Shown here in pieces: positions 1 through 9,306 of a stretch of 64,000 nt of DNA; positions within the stretch are counted from its first letter, which is position 1; every line of letters begins with the position of its first letter. The stretch spans positions 3,286,001 to 3,350,000 of the forward strand of contig NZ_CP107869.1 of NCBI RefSeq assembly GCF_036013645.1, written 5' to 3'. The notes below the pieces were generated by a model. It was not told where the DNA came from and did no database searches. It saw nothing but the letters and a program-made list of their open reading frames with translations. The position numbers and the translations under genes are program-made. The DNA comes from Streptomyces sp. NBC_00490. Lineage in GTDB: Bacteria; Actinomycetota; Actinomycetes; Streptomycetales; Streptomycetaceae.

Positions 1-484
1 TGGCGTCTGTGTCATCCATCTCAGTCAGATTCATGATCACCGGGGTGCCCTCACGGAAGTGTTCCCCGATGGTACGGGCCTCGTTGTAGGTCCGCGGGTG
101 AAGCGTGGTGATCCGGTAAGGCTCTCGTTCCGACACGACCTTGGGCATGATCACCGGTGCGTTCTTCTCCAGGCTTTGACGTTCTTGTGTGATGGATGCC
201 ACGGGCGCGATGCGCGCGGGACGTCCGGATTCAGCGGCCAGCGAAGCGGAACGGGCGACCGGCTCGCGCGATACCGACGGCTGTACGATTCGCACCTCTT
301 CGTCCCTTTGGGACTGATGTGCACTGTGTGCCTGGTGCACCGGCTCATGCCGCCGGTGGTCACGCTCGAGCTCCGGGTCCAGTTCGGGTTCGAAGTCGTC
401 GTCGGGGTCAAAACCGCGGCCGTCGTAACCATCGTCCTCCACGAGGCCGAGGTAGACCGCCATCTTGCGCATCGCGCCGGCCAT
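1..484 (-). CDS. sepF: SepF cell division protein (3' end outside window)
   Basis: SepF is a cytoplasmic FtsZ partner that polymerises at the membrane and tethers or bundles the Z ring. The reading frame opens at an ATG at 484 with [18 protein letters not shown], the amphipathic N-terminal membrane-anchor type. An acidic, charged linker follows, then the start of the conserved core ([35 protein letters not shown]) at the window edge. The C-terminus lies beyond base 1. It is the last dcw gene visible here, 130 bases after the yggS-family gene. Actinobacteria lack FtsA in this cluster, and SepF is known to take over part of its role. Identity is firm, but the gene is incomplete. Confidence 0.95.
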   Translation of the reverse strand, partial: MAGAMRKMAVYLGLVEDDGYDGRGFDPDDDFEPELDPELERDHRRHEPVHQAHSAHQSQRDEEVRIVQPSVSREPVARSASLAAESGRPARIAPVASITQERQSLEKNAPVIMPKVVSEREPYRITTLHPRTYNEARTIGEHFREGTPVIMNLTEMDDTDA

Positions 485-614
485 GCTCTGAGTCCTCCGC
501 TCTGTGGTGGATCGGCTGACGAACTGCCAAGTGCCCGCGATCCACGTGGCCTTTACACCCGCCTTTCGGCGGTAATGACCATATTTTCTGCTGTGGTCCG
601 ACTTCCTGGCGACG

Positions 615-1334
615 TTACCCGAGCCTCGCGCGGACTCCGAGTACCGCCGTACCGACGCGCACATGTGTCGCTCCGGCCGCCACAGCCTGCTCGAGATCCG
701 CACTCATCCCTGCCGACACCATGTTCGCAGCCGGATGGGCTCGGCGCAGGTCGGTCGACAAATCCATCAGCCACTCGAATGCCGCGAGTTCGCGTCCGGC
801 GTACACACCGGTGAGGGGTGCGACGGTCATCAGACCCGCCAGCCGCAGACCCGGTGCCGCTGCCACGAGTTCGCCCAACTCTTCGATTCCGTCGGGTGCG
901 ACACCCCCGCGCTCCCCGCGTCCGCCTTCGTTCGCGTCGAGCGCGACCTGGATCAGACAACCGAGTTCCCGCCCCTGCCGCTCCGCTTCCTTGGAGAGCG
1001 CCGTGACGAGTCGGGCGCGGTCGACGGACTGCACCATATCGGCATAACCAGCCACAGAACGCACCTTGTTGGTCTGCAACTGACCAACGAAGTGCCAAGT
1101 CAGCGGCAAATCCGAGCACTCGGCAGCCTTCGGTGCCGCGTCCTGGTCCTTGTTCTCGGCGACGTCGCGCACACCGAGCTCCGACAGCATGCGCACATCG
1201 CTCGCGGGGTAGGTCTTGGTGACCACGATCAGGGTCACCTCCTCGCGCTTGCGCCCCGCGGCCGCGCACGCGGCGGCGATACGGTCCTCCACCCGCGCCA
1301 GGTTTGCGGCGAGTTCGCCCTTACGGTCCGTCAT
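615..1334 (-). CDS. YggS/YlmE family PLP-binding protein
   Basis: This 239-residue protein belongs to the single-domain TIM-barrel PLP-homeostasis family (YggS, PLPBP, YlmE), which binds pyridoxal phosphate but has no established catalytic activity. Family landmarks are the PLP-lysine segment [14 protein letters not shown] near residue 40, the [10 protein letters not shown] motif near residue 82, and the phosphate-binding [12 protein letters not shown] near residue 205 followed by [10 protein letters not shown]. The gene begins 6 bases after pgeF, so the two are very probably cotranscribed. YlmE is a standard neighbour of sepF in Gram-positives. Its role in division is suggested only by position. 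Confidence 0.95.
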   Translation of the reverse strand: MTDRKGELAANLARVEDRIAAACAAAGRKREEVTLIVVTKTYPASDVRMLSELGVRDVAENKDQDAAPKAAECSDLPLTWHFVGQLQTNKVRSVAGYADMVQSVDRARLVTALSKEAERQGRELGCLIQVALDANEGGRGERGGVAPDGIEELGELVAAAPGLRLAGLMTVAPLTGVYAGRELAAFEWLMDLSTDLRRAHPAANMVSAGMSADLEQAVAAGATHVRVGTAVLGVRARLG

Positions 1335-1340
1335 GCTCTC

Positions 1341-2069
1341 TCAGTCCAGCCAGACATATCCCGCGAGTCGCCCCGTGGTGCGATCGCGGCGGTAGGAGAA
1401 GTGGTCGCCCGACTCGAGCGTGCACACCGGCGACTGCTCCCGGTCGCGCACCCCGAGCCGTTCGAGCTGCGCGTGCACTCCGGCGGTCACGTCCACCGCG
1501 GGAGTGCCCCAGCTCGTCTCGGCGTACGCCGCCGGTTCGACGGCGCTCACGTCGGCGCGCATCGCGTCCGGCACCTCGTAGCACCGGCCGCAGACGGCGG
1601 GTCCGGTGCGGGCGACGATCCGGGCGGGCTCGGCGCCGAGTCCGGTCATGGCCCGTACGGCGGCGGGGACGACCCCGGCGATCATGCCGGGCCGCCCCGC
1701 GTGGGCCGCGCCGACGACTCCGGCCACCGGGTCGGCGAGCAGAACGGGCGTGCAGTCGGCGGTGAGGACGGCGAGGGCGAGGCCGCGCTCGGCGGTGACG
1801 ACGGCGTCGACCTCCGGCACCGGACGGTCACCCCACGCCTCGGAGACCACGGCCACCTCCGCCCCGTGCACCTGGTTCATCCAGACCACCCGGCCGGGTT
1901 CGATCCCCAGCGACTTGGCGGCCAGTTCGCGATTCGTACGTACGGCGTCAGCGTCGTCGCCGACCGCCCCGCCGAGGTTGAGCTCCTCGTACGGAACGGC
2001 GCTCACCCCGCCCCACCTGTCGGTGAAGGCGAAGTGCGCGCCGCTCACGGTGTCGCGCTGTCCTATCAC
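1341..2069 (-). CDS. pgeF: PgeF/YlmD laccase-domain protein
   Basis: This 242-residue protein is of the multicopper polyphenol oxidase (DUF152, YfiH, YlmD) family, now assigned to peptidoglycan editing and purine nucleoside cleavage. The zinc-site signatures are visible: HGAEV, the cysteine in [13 protein letters not shown] and the histidine in [10 protein letters not shown]. The start is GTG at 2069 and shares a GTGA overlap with the ftsZ stop, implying translational coupling to ftsZ. A proofreading role in cell wall synthesis fits the dcw location. Family membership is secure, while the physiological substrate here is inferred. Confidence 0.95.
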   Translation of the reverse strand: MIGQRDTVSGAHFAFTDRWGGVSAVPYEELNLGGAVGDDADAVRTNRELAAKSLGIEPGRVVWMNQVHGAEVAVVSEAWGDRPVPEVDAVVTAERGLALAVLTADCTPVLLADPVAGVVGAAHAGRPGMIAGVVPAAVRAMTGLGAEPARIVARTGPAVCGRCYEVPDAMRADVSAVEPAAYAETSWGTPAVDVTAGVHAQLERLGVRDREQSPVCTLESGDHFSYRRDRTTGRLAGYVWLD

Positions 2070-3262
2070 TTCAGGAAGTCCGGCACGTCCAGCTCCTCGG
2101 CCGCGCTGTCCGAGTAGGTCCGCGACGGCGGGACCGGCGGGGCGACCGGGAGGTCGGCCACCGGCTCGGGCGCGGACTCCGGCTCCTCCTTCGGCGTGAC
2201 GCTGCCGAGCGAGCCGAAGGACGGCCGGCTCTCGGTCTGCCGTGCCGGGGTGGGCTCCTCGCGGCGCGCCGAGGACGAGGACGAACCGAGGACGGTGTCC
2301 CGGCGGGCCGGCGGCTGGCCGCCGTCGAAGCCGGCCGCGATCACGGTGACCCGGACCTCGTCGCCGAGGGCGTCGTCGATGACCGCGCCGAAGATGATGT
2401 TGGCCTCGGGGTGAGCCGCCTCGGAGACCAGCTGGGCCGCCTCGTTGATCTCGAACAGACCGAGGTCGGAGCCGCCGGAGATGGAGAGGAGGACGCCGCG
2501 GGCGCCGTCGATGGAGGCCTCGAGGAGCGGCGAGGAGATCGCCATCTCGGCGGCGGCCACCGCGCGGTCGTCGCCGCGGGCCGAGCCGATGCCCATGAGC
2601 GCCGAACCGGCCTCGGACATGACCGACTTGACGTCGGCGAAGTCGAGGTTGATCAGACCCGGCGTGGTGATGAGGTCGGTGATGCCCTGAACACCGGAGA
2701 GCAGGACCTGGTCGGCCGACTTGAAGGCGTCGAGGACCGAGACCTGGCGGTCCGAGATGGACAGCAGCCGGTCGTTCGGGATGACGATGAGGGTGTCGAC
2801 CTCTTCGCGGAGTTCCGCGATGCCGTCCTCGGCCTGGTTGGCGCGACGGCGGCCCTCGAAGGTGAAGGGGCGGGTGACCACGCCGATGGTGAGGGCGCCG
2901 AGGTTGCGGGCGATGTTGGCCACGACGGGCGCGCCGCCGGTGCCGGTGCCGCCGCCCTCGCCGGCCGTCACGAAGACCATGTCGGCCCCCTTGAGGACCT
3001 CCTCGATCTCCTCGCGGTGGTCCTCGGCCGCCTTGCGGCCGACGGCCGGGTTGGCTCCGGCGCCGAGTCCGCGGGTGAGTTCACGGCCGACGTCGAGCTT
3101 GACGTCGGCGTCGCTCATCAACAGCGCCTGAGCGTCGGTGTTGATGGCGATGAACTCGACGCCCTTGAGACCGACCTCGATCATCCGGTTGATGGCATTG
3201 ACACCACCGCCGCCGACACCGATGACTTTGATGACTGCGAGGTAGTTCTGCGGTGCTGCCAC
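2066..3262 (-). CDS. ftsZ: FtsZ tubulin-like division GTPase
   Basis: FtsZ is the tubulin homologue that forms Z rings. In Streptomyces it makes isolated vegetative cross-walls and ladders of sporulation septa. The 398 residues start at GTG 3262. The nucleotide-binding G-box [12 protein letters not shown] lies at about 101-112, and [14 protein letters not shown] near the N-terminus and [11 protein letters not shown] (the synergy or T7 loop) are intact. A roughly 70-residue acidic Ser/Pro-rich linker leads to the conserved C-terminal tail ending ELDVPDFLK, which binds SepF. The gene is preceded by 276 bases of non-coding sequence, unlike its tightly packed neighbours, consistent with the developmentally controlled promoters known for Streptomyces ftsZ. 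Confidence 0.99.
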   Translation of the reverse strand: MAAPQNYLAVIKVIGVGGGGVNAINRMIEVGLKGVEFIAINTDAQALLMSDADVKLDVGRELTRGLGAGANPAVGRKAAEDHREEIEEVLKGADMVFVTAGEGGGTGTGGAPVVANIARNLGALTIGVVTRPFTFEGRRRANQAEDGIAELREEVDTLIVIPNDRLLSISDRQVSVLDAFKSADQVLLSGVQGITDLITTPGLINLDFADVKSVMSEAGSALMGIGSARGDDRAVAAAEMAISSPLLEASIDGARGVLLSISGGSDLGLFEINEAAQLVSEAAHPEANIIFGAVIDDALGDEVRVTVIAAGFDGGQPPARRDTVLGSSSSSARREEPTPARQTESRPSFGSLGSVTPKEEPESAPEPVADLPVAPPVPPSRTYSDSAAEELDVPDFLK

Positions 3263-3538
3263 GTCGAAGGCCTCTCGCCTCGAGTTACGTGTCGTCGTCT
3301 CGCGGGTGATGCGATACGCGACGGATGCCGAATGGGACGGTCCATAGCGCCGACCCGAACCCTAACGTTGAAGTTTAGGGTTACCAGTGTGTCTGTTCCC
3401 TGGAGTCTTCTGAACAGGACACTAAGTCGACAAGTGGCGCACGTTCAACGAACACGCCGAACCTCCCGTTTTTCTTTTCACCCTATGTGATCAGCCGTAG
3501 CGGTAGCCAACCAGGGTGCTGGCCTGCGCGGATGTACG
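3263..3538 (-). promoter_or_regulatory. ftsZ upstream regulatory region
   Basis: No gene lies in these 276 bases between ftsQ and ftsZ. They contain an inverted repeat with arms AACCCTAA (3358-3365) and TTAGGGTT (3375-3382). A second inverted repeat pairs GTGTCTGTTC (3389-3398) with GAACAGGACAC (3412-3422), with one bulged base. The second repeat carries GTGTC at 3389-3393 and GACAC at 3418-3422, and another GTGTC is at 3289-3293. GACAC is the published WhiA recognition core, and WhiA with WhiB activates a sporulation ftsZ promoter in Streptomyces. Exact start sites cannot be placed from sequence alone. Confidence 0.7.
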
Positions 3539-4333
3539 TCAACTCCCTGATGACGCAGGGGCGGTGGGAACCGAGACGTCGAAGTACCGCGCATCGGGAG
3601 CCGCTTTCAGCAGTGCCGTGAGCGTACGGGCCTTGGCGGCACCCTTCTCGCCACTCCCCCACGCGACGGTCCTGCCGTCGCTCAACTCCAGTGAGATGTC
3701 GTCGTAGGAACGCACCTTGACGGTCCGGGCAATCTTCGCGACGGCGGCCGGAATGTCACCGGCGACCCGGACGGCTTCGCGCACGAGCCGGTCCTCGCCG
3801 AAGCGGCGCAGGTTCGCGGCGCCGGAACCCGACGCGGAGACCGTCAATTCCAGTGCGGGAACGCCTTTGGGGGCCTGGGAAACCGTGGCAAAACGGACGC
3901 CGTCATCGTCCACTTCGACAAACTTTCCGCCCTTTTCGACAATCAGAACCGGAGTGCGCTCAACCACTTTCAGGCCGATTCCATGGGGCCAGGAGCGGAC
4001 CACGTCAACCGAGTCAATTCGGGGCAATTTCCGGAGCAACCGTGCCTCAATCGCATCGGTGTCGACGGAAATCAGCGGCGATCCGACCGGTACGTCGGCC
4101 GCCTCGCGGACCTGTCCGGGCGTCAGAACGTCGGTACCGGAGACGGACACCCGCTCCACGCGCAGCCACTGCGAGCCGTACAGAGCCCAGACGCCGCCCG
4201 CGCCCAGCAGGACCAGGACGACGGCGAGAACGATGATCGTACGAGGCTGAGGGACCCTCAACCGTCGGACAGGGGGCGGGCCGGACGACTCCTGCTGGCG
4301 TTCACCGCGCTCGGCGGTCGTCGTTCCGGCCAC
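3539..4333 (-). CDS. ftsQ: FtsQ divisome membrane protein
   Basis: FtsQ is a bitopic divisome protein linking FtsL/FtsB to the septal synthase. The 264 residues begin at GTG 4333. A short cytoplasmic tail ending near RLRVPQPRTI is followed by one transmembrane helix at about 33-52 (VLAVVLVLLGAGGVWAL). The extracytoplasmic POTRA domain begins at LRVERVSVSGTDVLTPGQV and is followed by the FtsQ beta domain (PHGIGLKVVERTPVLIVE). It starts 25 bases after murG, exactly where murC sits in many other bacteria, and no murC is present. The ftsZ promoters lie downstream of its stop. Confidence 0.96.
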   Translation of the reverse strand: MAGTTTAERGERQQESSGPPPVRRLRVPQPRTIIVLAVVLVLLGAGGVWALYGSQWLRVERVSVSGTDVLTPGQVREAADVPVGSPLISVDTDAIEARLLRKLPRIDSVDVVRSWPHGIGLKVVERTPVLIVEKGGKFVEVDDDGVRFATVSQAPKGVPALELTVSASGSGAANLRRFGEDRLVREAVRVAGDIPAAVAKIARTVKVRSYDDISLELSDGRTVAWGSGEKGAAKARTLTALLKAAPDARYFDVSVPTAPASSGS

Positions 4334-4358
4334 GCTCCCTGCCCTTCGTCACATGTGC

Positions 4359-5456
4359 CTAGTGGTGTGCACGGTTGGCGGCGATCGCCTCGTACACCAT
4401 GCCGACGAGCAGGTCGTCGGCGTCTCGGCGGCCGAACTCGGCGGCGGCGCGGGACATCTGGTAGAGCCGGTGCGGGTCGGCGAGCACGGGCAGCACGTTC
4501 TGCTGGACCCACTCGGGGGTGAGCTCCGCGTCGTCGACCAGCAGACCCCCGCCCGCCTTGACCACCGGCTGGGCGTTGAGCCGCTGTTCGCCGTTGCCGA
4601 TGGGCAGTGGGACGTAGGCGGCCGGCAGTCCGACGGCGGAGAGTTCGGCGACGGTCATCGCGCCCGCGCGGCAGAGCATCATGTCGGCCGCGGCGTACGC
4701 GAGGTCCATCCGGTCCACGTACGGTACCGGGATGTACGGGGGCATCCCCGGCATCTGGTGCACCTGCGGCAGTTCGTTCTTCGGGCCGACCGCGTGCAGG
4801 ACCTGGATGCCGGCCTGCTGGAGCCACGGGGCGACCTGCTGCACGACCTCGTTGAGGCGACGGGCACCCTGGGAGCCGCCGGAGACCAGGAGGGTCGGCA
4901 GGTTGGGGTCGAGGCCGAACATCGCGCGGGCCTCGGGGCGGACCGCGGCCCGGTCGAGGGTGGCGATGGTGCGGCGCAGCGGGATGCCGATGTAGCGGGC
5001 GCCCCGGAGCTTGCTGTCCGGGGTGGAGACGGCGACCTGGGCGGCGTACCGCGAGCCGATCTTGTTGGCGAGACCGGGGCGGGCGTTGGCCTCGTGGATG
5101 ATGATCGGCACCCCGAGCCGCTTGGCGGCGAGATAGCCGGGCAGGGCCACGTAGCCGCCGAAGCCGACGACGGCGTCCGCCTTGGTGCGCTCCAGGATCT
5201 GCTCGGCGGCCTTGATCGTGCCGCGCAGCCGGCCCGGGACGGTGATCAGCTCGGGGGTGGGCTTGCGTGGCAGCGGCACCGCCGGGATCAGCGCGAGTTC
5301 ATAGCCCCGCTGCGGGACGAGCGTGGTCTCCAGGCCGCGCTCCGTGCCGAGGGCCGTGATCCCCACGGTCGGGTCCTGCCTGCGCAGGGCGTCCGCGAGG
5401 GCGAGCGCGGGCTCGATGTGGCCGGCGGTCCCCCCACCGGCGAGTACGACATGCAC
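4359..5456 (-). CDS. murG: MurG lipid II synthase (GlcNAc transferase)
   Basis: MurG transfers GlcNAc from UDP-GlcNAc to lipid I at the inner face of the membrane, forming lipid II. This 365-residue GT28 enzyme has the N-terminal glycine-rich loop [19 protein letters not shown], the mid-protein loop [20 protein letters not shown] with [14 protein letters not shown], and the C-terminal donor-site motif [17 protein letters not shown]. The [23 protein letters not shown] segment is also present. The start is GTG 5456, 6 bases after the ftsW stop, so the genes are cotranscribed. All diagnostic motifs are intact. Confidence 0.98.
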   Translation of the reverse strand: MHVVLAGGGTAGHIEPALALADALRRQDPTVGITALGTERGLETTLVPQRGYELALIPAVPLPRKPTPELITVPGRLRGTIKAAEQILERTKADAVVGFGGYVALPGYLAAKRLGVPIIIHEANARPGLANKIGSRYAAQVAVSTPDSKLRGARYIGIPLRRTIATLDRAAVRPEARAMFGLDPNLPTLLVSGGSQGARRLNEVVQQVAPWLQQAGIQVLHAVGPKNELPQVHQMPGMPPYIPVPYVDRMDLAYAAADMMLCRAGAMTVAELSAVGLPAAYVPLPIGNGEQRLNAQPVVKAGGGLLVDDAELTPEWVQQNVLPVLADPHRLYQMSRAAAEFGRRDADDLLVGMVYEAIAANRAHH

Positions 5457-5462
5457 CGAAAT

Positions 5463-6812
5463 TCACCGCTCTCCGGACGAACGCGCCGAGGCACGCCGTC
5501 GCATCGTGTTCCATCTCCGAGGCCCCGTGGGTCTCCCGCCACCCCGCTTTCTACCAAAGCGGGGCTGCCGCAGCGAAAGCGCTGCCCGTGCAGCGGGCTC
5601 GTCACGTGCGAAGGCGATCAGCAGCCCGATGGCGAACATGGTCGGCAGCAGGGCGGATCCTCCGTAGGAGAACAGCGGGAGCGGGACACCGGCGATCGGC
5701 AGCAGGCCGAGCACCGCACCGATGTTGATCACCGCCTGTGCGGTGATCCAGGTGGTCACGCCTCCCGCGGCATACCTGACGAAGGGGTCCTCCGTGCGGC
5801 CGGCCACGCGGATACCCGCATAGCCTAGAGCCGCGAAGAGGGCGAGCACCGACAGCGTCCCCGCCAGGCCCAGCTCCTCACCGGTGACGGCGAAGATGAA
5901 GTCCGTGTGCGCTTCCGGGAGTTGGCCCCATTTTTCCACACTGGCGCCGAGCCCGGAGCCGAAGATTCCACCGGATGCGAGCGCGTAGATTCCGTGCACG
6001 GCCTGCCAGCAGGCGTCGCCAGGACCCGGGTCGGTGGCGCCGATGCACTGGAGGCGGGCCATCCGGTTGGGGCTGGTCTTGATGAGGACCATGCCGATCG
6101 CGGCGGCGACCGACAGTACCCCGACGAACAGCCGGGTCGGCGCCCCCGCGAGCCACAGAAGGCCGAAAAGGATCGCTGTGAGGATGATCGCGGTACCCAT
6201 GTCGCCGCCGAGCATGATCAGCCCGAGCAGCATGAAGGCGGCGGGGACGAGCGGCACCAGCATGTGCTTCCACTGGGTCAGCAGCTTCTTGTCCTGCTTG
6301 CGGGCCAGCAGGTCGGCGCCCCACAGCACGAGGGCGAGCTTGCCGAACTCGCTGGGCTGGATCTGGAAGGAACCGCCGAGCGCGATCCAGTTCTGGTTGC
6401 CGTTGACCGCCATCCCTATCCCCGGCACCTGCACCAGCGCCATGAGGAACACGGCGCCCGCGAGGATCGGGTAGGCCAGCGCCCGGTGCAGCTTCACCGG
6501 CATCCGCGAGGCGACGAGCAGCAGTACGGCGCCGATCGCCGCGGCGAGGAGCTGCTTGCGGAAGAAGTACGAGCCCGGCAGCGACATCTGCAGCGCCTTG
6601 ATCTGGGAGGCCGAGTAGACCATCACCAGACCGAGCACGGTGATCAGCAGACTGCCGCCGAGGATCAGGTAGTACGCCGTCAGCGGCCGGTCCCAGGCGT
6701 CACGCGCGCGCGTGTAGAGCCGCAGGACGGGATTCTGGCGCACTGTCCGGGAGGCGGCGGGACGTCTGACGGCCCGCTGCACGGGCGGTCGGCCGGTACG
6801 GCTGCTGGGCAT
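5463..6812 (-). CDS. ftsW: FtsW septal peptidoglycan glycosyltransferase
   Basis: FtsW is the SEDS-family polymerase that builds septal glycan with its partner transpeptidase FtsI, encoded upstream in the same cluster. The 449 residues carry about ten hydrophobic segments between roughly 45 and 405. SEDS signatures are YSASQIKALQ, ILAGAVFLMALVQVPGIG, NGNQNWIALGGSFQIQPSEFGKLALVLWGADLLARK, the large-loop region, and the C-terminal TGEELGLAGTLSVLALFA and PLFSYGGSAL. An Arg-rich cytoplasmic tail of about 40 residues follows the last helix. The gene starts 20 bases after murD. Confidence 0.97.
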   Translation of the reverse strand: MPSSRTGRPPVQRAVRRPAASRTVRQNPVLRLYTRARDAWDRPLTAYYLILGGSLLITVLGLVMVYSASQIKALQMSLPGSYFFRKQLLAAAIGAVLLLVASRMPVKLHRALAYPILAGAVFLMALVQVPGIGMAVNGNQNWIALGGSFQIQPSEFGKLALVLWGADLLARKQDKKLLTQWKHMLVPLVPAAFMLLGLIMLGGDMGTAIILTAILFGLLWLAGAPTRLFVGVLSVAAAIGMVLIKTSPNRMARLQCIGATDPGPGDACWQAVHGIYALASGGIFGSGLGASVEKWGQLPEAHTDFIFAVTGEELGLAGTLSVLALFAALGYAGIRVAGRTEDPFVRYAAGGVTTWITAQAVINIGAVLGLLPIAGVPLPLFSYGGSALLPTMFAIGLLIAFARDEPAARAALSLRQPRFGRKRGGGRPTGPRRWNTMRRRASARSSGER

Positions 6813-6832
6813 CAGAGCCTCCGCTACGTCGG

Positions 6833-8251
6833 TCAGGAGCCGAGTTCGCGAACCGCCTCCGCGAACGCGTCACCGCGCTTGTTGTAGTTGGTGAACATGT
6901 CCATGGAGGCACAGGCCGGGGCCAGCAGCACCGTGTCGCCGGGCTGTGCCAGCCGCTTCGCCTCCGTCACCGCCTGGAGCATCGCCCCAGTGTCGGTCCG
7001 GTCGAGGTCGACCACGGGTACTTCCGGCGCGTGTCGCGCGAGGGCTTCGCGGATCAGGGCCCGGTCGGCACCGATCAGGACCACGGCCCGAAGTCGCTTT
7101 GCCGACTTGGCGACCAGTTCGTCGAAGGAGGCGCCCTTGGCGAGCCCGCCCGCGATCCAGACGATGGACTCGTACGCCGCCAACGAGGCTTCCGCCGCGT
7201 GGGTGTTGGTGGCCTTGGAGTCGTCGACGTAGGCCACGCCGTCCACGTCGGCCACGTGCGCGATGCGGTGCGCGTCCGGCGTGAAGGCCCGCAGCCCGTC
7301 CCGTACGGCCTTGGGGGGCACCCCGAAGGCCCGTGCGAGCGCCGCCGCGGCAAGGGCGTTGGCGATGTTGTGCGGGGCCGGCGGGTCGACGTCGGAGATC
7401 TCGGCGAGCTCCTGGGCGTTCTTGTGCCGGTTCTCGACGAAGGCGCGGTCGACCAGGATGCCGTCCACGACGCCGAGTTGGGAGGGGGCGGGGGCGCCGA
7501 GGGTGAAGCCGACGGCCCGGCAGCCCTCCTCGACGTCCGCCTCGCGCACCAGGTCCTCGGTGGCCTTGTCGGCCACGTTGTAGACGCAGGCGACGCGATT
7601 GCCCTCGTAGATGCGGCCCTTGTCGGCGGCGTACGCCTCCATGGAGCCGTGCCAGTCGAGGTGGTCCGGCGCCAGGTTCAGAACGGCGGCGGAGTGGGCG
7701 CGCAGGGAGGGCGCCCAGTGGAGCTGGTAGCTCGACAACTCCACGGCCAGGACGTCGTACTGCTCGTCGCCGAGCACCGCGTCCAGCAGGGAGACGCCGA
7801 TGTTGCCGACGGCGGCGGTGCGCAGCCCCGCGGCCTTCAGGATGGACGCCAGCATCTGGGTGGTGGTCGTCTTGCCGTTGGTGCCGGTGATCGCGAGCCA
7901 GGGAGCCGCGTCCGGGCCCCTGAGCCGCCAGGCGAGTTCGACATCGCCCCAGATCTCCAGGCCGGCCGCACGGGCCGCCGTGAACAGCGGCTTGTCCGGC
8001 TTCCAGCCGGGTGCGGTGACGACGAGTTCGGTGCCCTCGGGCAGGGTCGCACCGTCACCGAGGCGCACGGTGACACCGAGCGCCTCCAACTCGGCGGCCT
8101 GCTCACGCGCGCGTGCGTCGTCGCCGTCGTTGACGACCGTGACGCTCGCTCCCCGCGCTTGCAGGGCCTTGGCCGCCGGGATGCCGGAGACGCCGAGTCC
8201 GGCGACGGTGACGTGCTTCCCCTGCCAGTCGGTCACTTTTCCGCTGCCCAT
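6833..8251 (-). CDS. murD: MurD UDP-MurNAc-Ala D-glutamate ligase
   Basis: MurD adds D-glutamate to UDP-MurNAc-L-alanine, the second cytoplasmic step of the stem peptide. The protein opens MGSGKVTDWQGKHVTVAGLGVSG, with the ATP loop ITGTNGKTTTTQMLAS, the NLAPDHLDWHGSMEAYAADK motif and DDSKATNTHAAEASL. The frame stays open upstream, but that stretch lies inside mraY and has no family similarity, so it is excluded. ATG 8251 gives 472 residues. GTG 8236, sharing GTGA with the mraY stop, is an equally credible start 5 residues later. murD overlaps the 3' end of mraY. Confidence 0.96.
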   Translation of the reverse strand: MGSGKVTDWQGKHVTVAGLGVSGIPAAKALQARGASVTVVNDGDDARAREQAAELEALGVTVRLGDGATLPEGTELVVTAPGWKPDKPLFTAARAAGLEIWGDVELAWRLRGPDAAPWLAITGTNGKTTTTQMLASILKAAGLRTAAVGNIGVSLLDAVLGDEQYDVLAVELSSYQLHWAPSLRAHSAAVLNLAPDHLDWHGSMEAYAADKGRIYEGNRVACVYNVADKATEDLVREADVEEGCRAVGFTLGAPAPSQLGVVDGILVDRAFVENRHKNAQELAEISDVDPPAPHNIANALAAAALARAFGVPPKAVRDGLRAFTPDAHRIAHVADVDGVAYVDDSKATNTHAAEASLAAYESIVWIAGGLAKGASFDELVAKSAKRLRAVVLIGADRALIREALARHAPEVPVVDLDRTDTGAMLQAVTEAKRLAQPGDTVLLAPACASMDMFTNYNKRGDAFAEAVRELGS

Positions 8252-9306
8252 CCCGCGTAGAAGAGCCCCAGGCCGACGATCACACAGATGCCTTGGATGA
8301 TCCAGAAACGGACCACCACCAGGACTTCCGACCAGCCCTTGAGTTCGAAGTGGTGCTGGAGCGGCGCCATTCGGAAGACGCGCTTGCCGGTGAGCTTGAA
8401 GGAGCCGACCTGGATGACGACCGACATCGTGATGAGGACGAACAGACCGCCCATGATGGCCACGAGGAGCTCGGTGCGGGAGCAGATCGCCAGGCCCGTC
8501 AGGACACCGCCGAGGGCGAGTGAACCGGTGTCGCCCATGAAGATCTTCGCCGGCGAGGTGTTCCACCACAGGAAGCCGAGGCAGGCGCCCATCAGCGCCG
8601 AGGCGATGACCGCGAGGTCCAGGGGATCTCGTACCTCGTAGCAGGCCCCCGGGTTGGTCAGGGTGCCCGCGTTGGCGCAGGACTCCTGGAACTGCCAGAC
8701 ACCGATGAAGGTGTAGGCACCGAAGACGAGCACGGAGGCACCGGTGGCCAGGCCGTCCAGACCGTCCGTCAGGTTCACGCCGTTCGACATCGCGAGGATC
8801 ATGAACAGCGCCCAGACCACGAACAGCACCGGGCCGATCTTCCAGCCGAAGTCCGTGATGAACGACAGCTTGTCGGAGGCCGGGGTGTTGTTGCGGGCGT
8901 CCGGGAACATCAGCGCGAGCACCGCGAAGCTGATGCCGACGATCAGCTGGCCGGCCATCTTGGCCTTGGCCCGCAGGCCCAGCGAGCGACGCTTGACGAT
9001 CTTGATGTAGTCGTCGAGGAAGCCGACCAGACCCATGCCGACCATCAGGCCGAGCACCAGCAGACCCGAGTAGGTCGGCGGGTAGCCGGTGATGACCTTG
9101 GACAGGAAGTAGGCGGCCACCGTCGCGAAGATGAAGGCGATACCGCCCATGGTCGGCGTACCGCGCTTGCTGGCGTGCTCACGCGGGCCGTCGTCGCGGA
9201 TGTACTGGCCGTACCCCTTGCGCGCGAGCAGCTTGATCAGCAGCGGGGTGCCGACCAGGGTCAGGAACAGACCAATGACTCCTGCGAACAGGATCTGCTT
9301 CATCAT
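8233..9306 (-). CDS. mraY: MraY phospho-MurNAc-pentapeptide translocase
   Basis: MraY attaches phospho-MurNAc-pentapeptide to undecaprenyl phosphate, making lipid I in the membrane. The 357-residue protein has about ten transmembrane segments. Catalytic motifs are GLVGFLDDYIKI (the DD pair) near 110, NLTDGLDGLATGASV with its Asp near 195, and FMGDTGSLALGGVL near 250. HHFELKGWSE near the C-terminus is the MraY-specific histidine motif. The ATG start shares a 4-base overlap with the murF stop, and the stop overlaps murD. A cysteine-containing loop (QFQESCANAGTLTNPGACYE) enlarges one extracytoplasmic loop, which is familiar for Streptomyces MraY. Confidence 0.98.
   Translation of the reverse strand: MMKQILFAGVIGLFLTLVGTPLLIKLLARKGYGQYIRDDGPREHASKRGTPTMGGIAFIFATVAAYFLSKVITGYPPTYSGLLVLGLMVGMGLVGFLDDYIKIVKRRSLGLRAKAKMAGQLIVGISFAVLALMFPDARNNTPASDKLSFITDFGWKIGPVLFVVWALFMILAMSNGVNLTDGLDGLATGASVLVFGAYTFIGVWQFQESCANAGTLTNPGACYEVRDPLDLAVIASALMGACLGFLWWNTSPAKIFMGDTGSLALGGVLTGLAICSRTELLVAIMGGLFVLITMSVVIQVGSFKLTGKRVFRMAPLQHHFELKGWSEVLVVVRFWIIQGICVIVGLGLFYAGWAAEK

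Noticed and set aside
4353..5828. Long plus-strand open frame (491 codons) opposite murG and ftsW
   Set aside because: It is antisense to two genes with complete motifs, has Gly/Arg/Asp-rich shadow composition, and shows no ribosome site. High GC removes stops from antisense frames.
8252..8569. Upstream extension of murD
   Set aside because: The extra residues are Arg/His/Pro-rich and overlap the mraY catalytic C-terminus. The family start is at 8251 or 8236.
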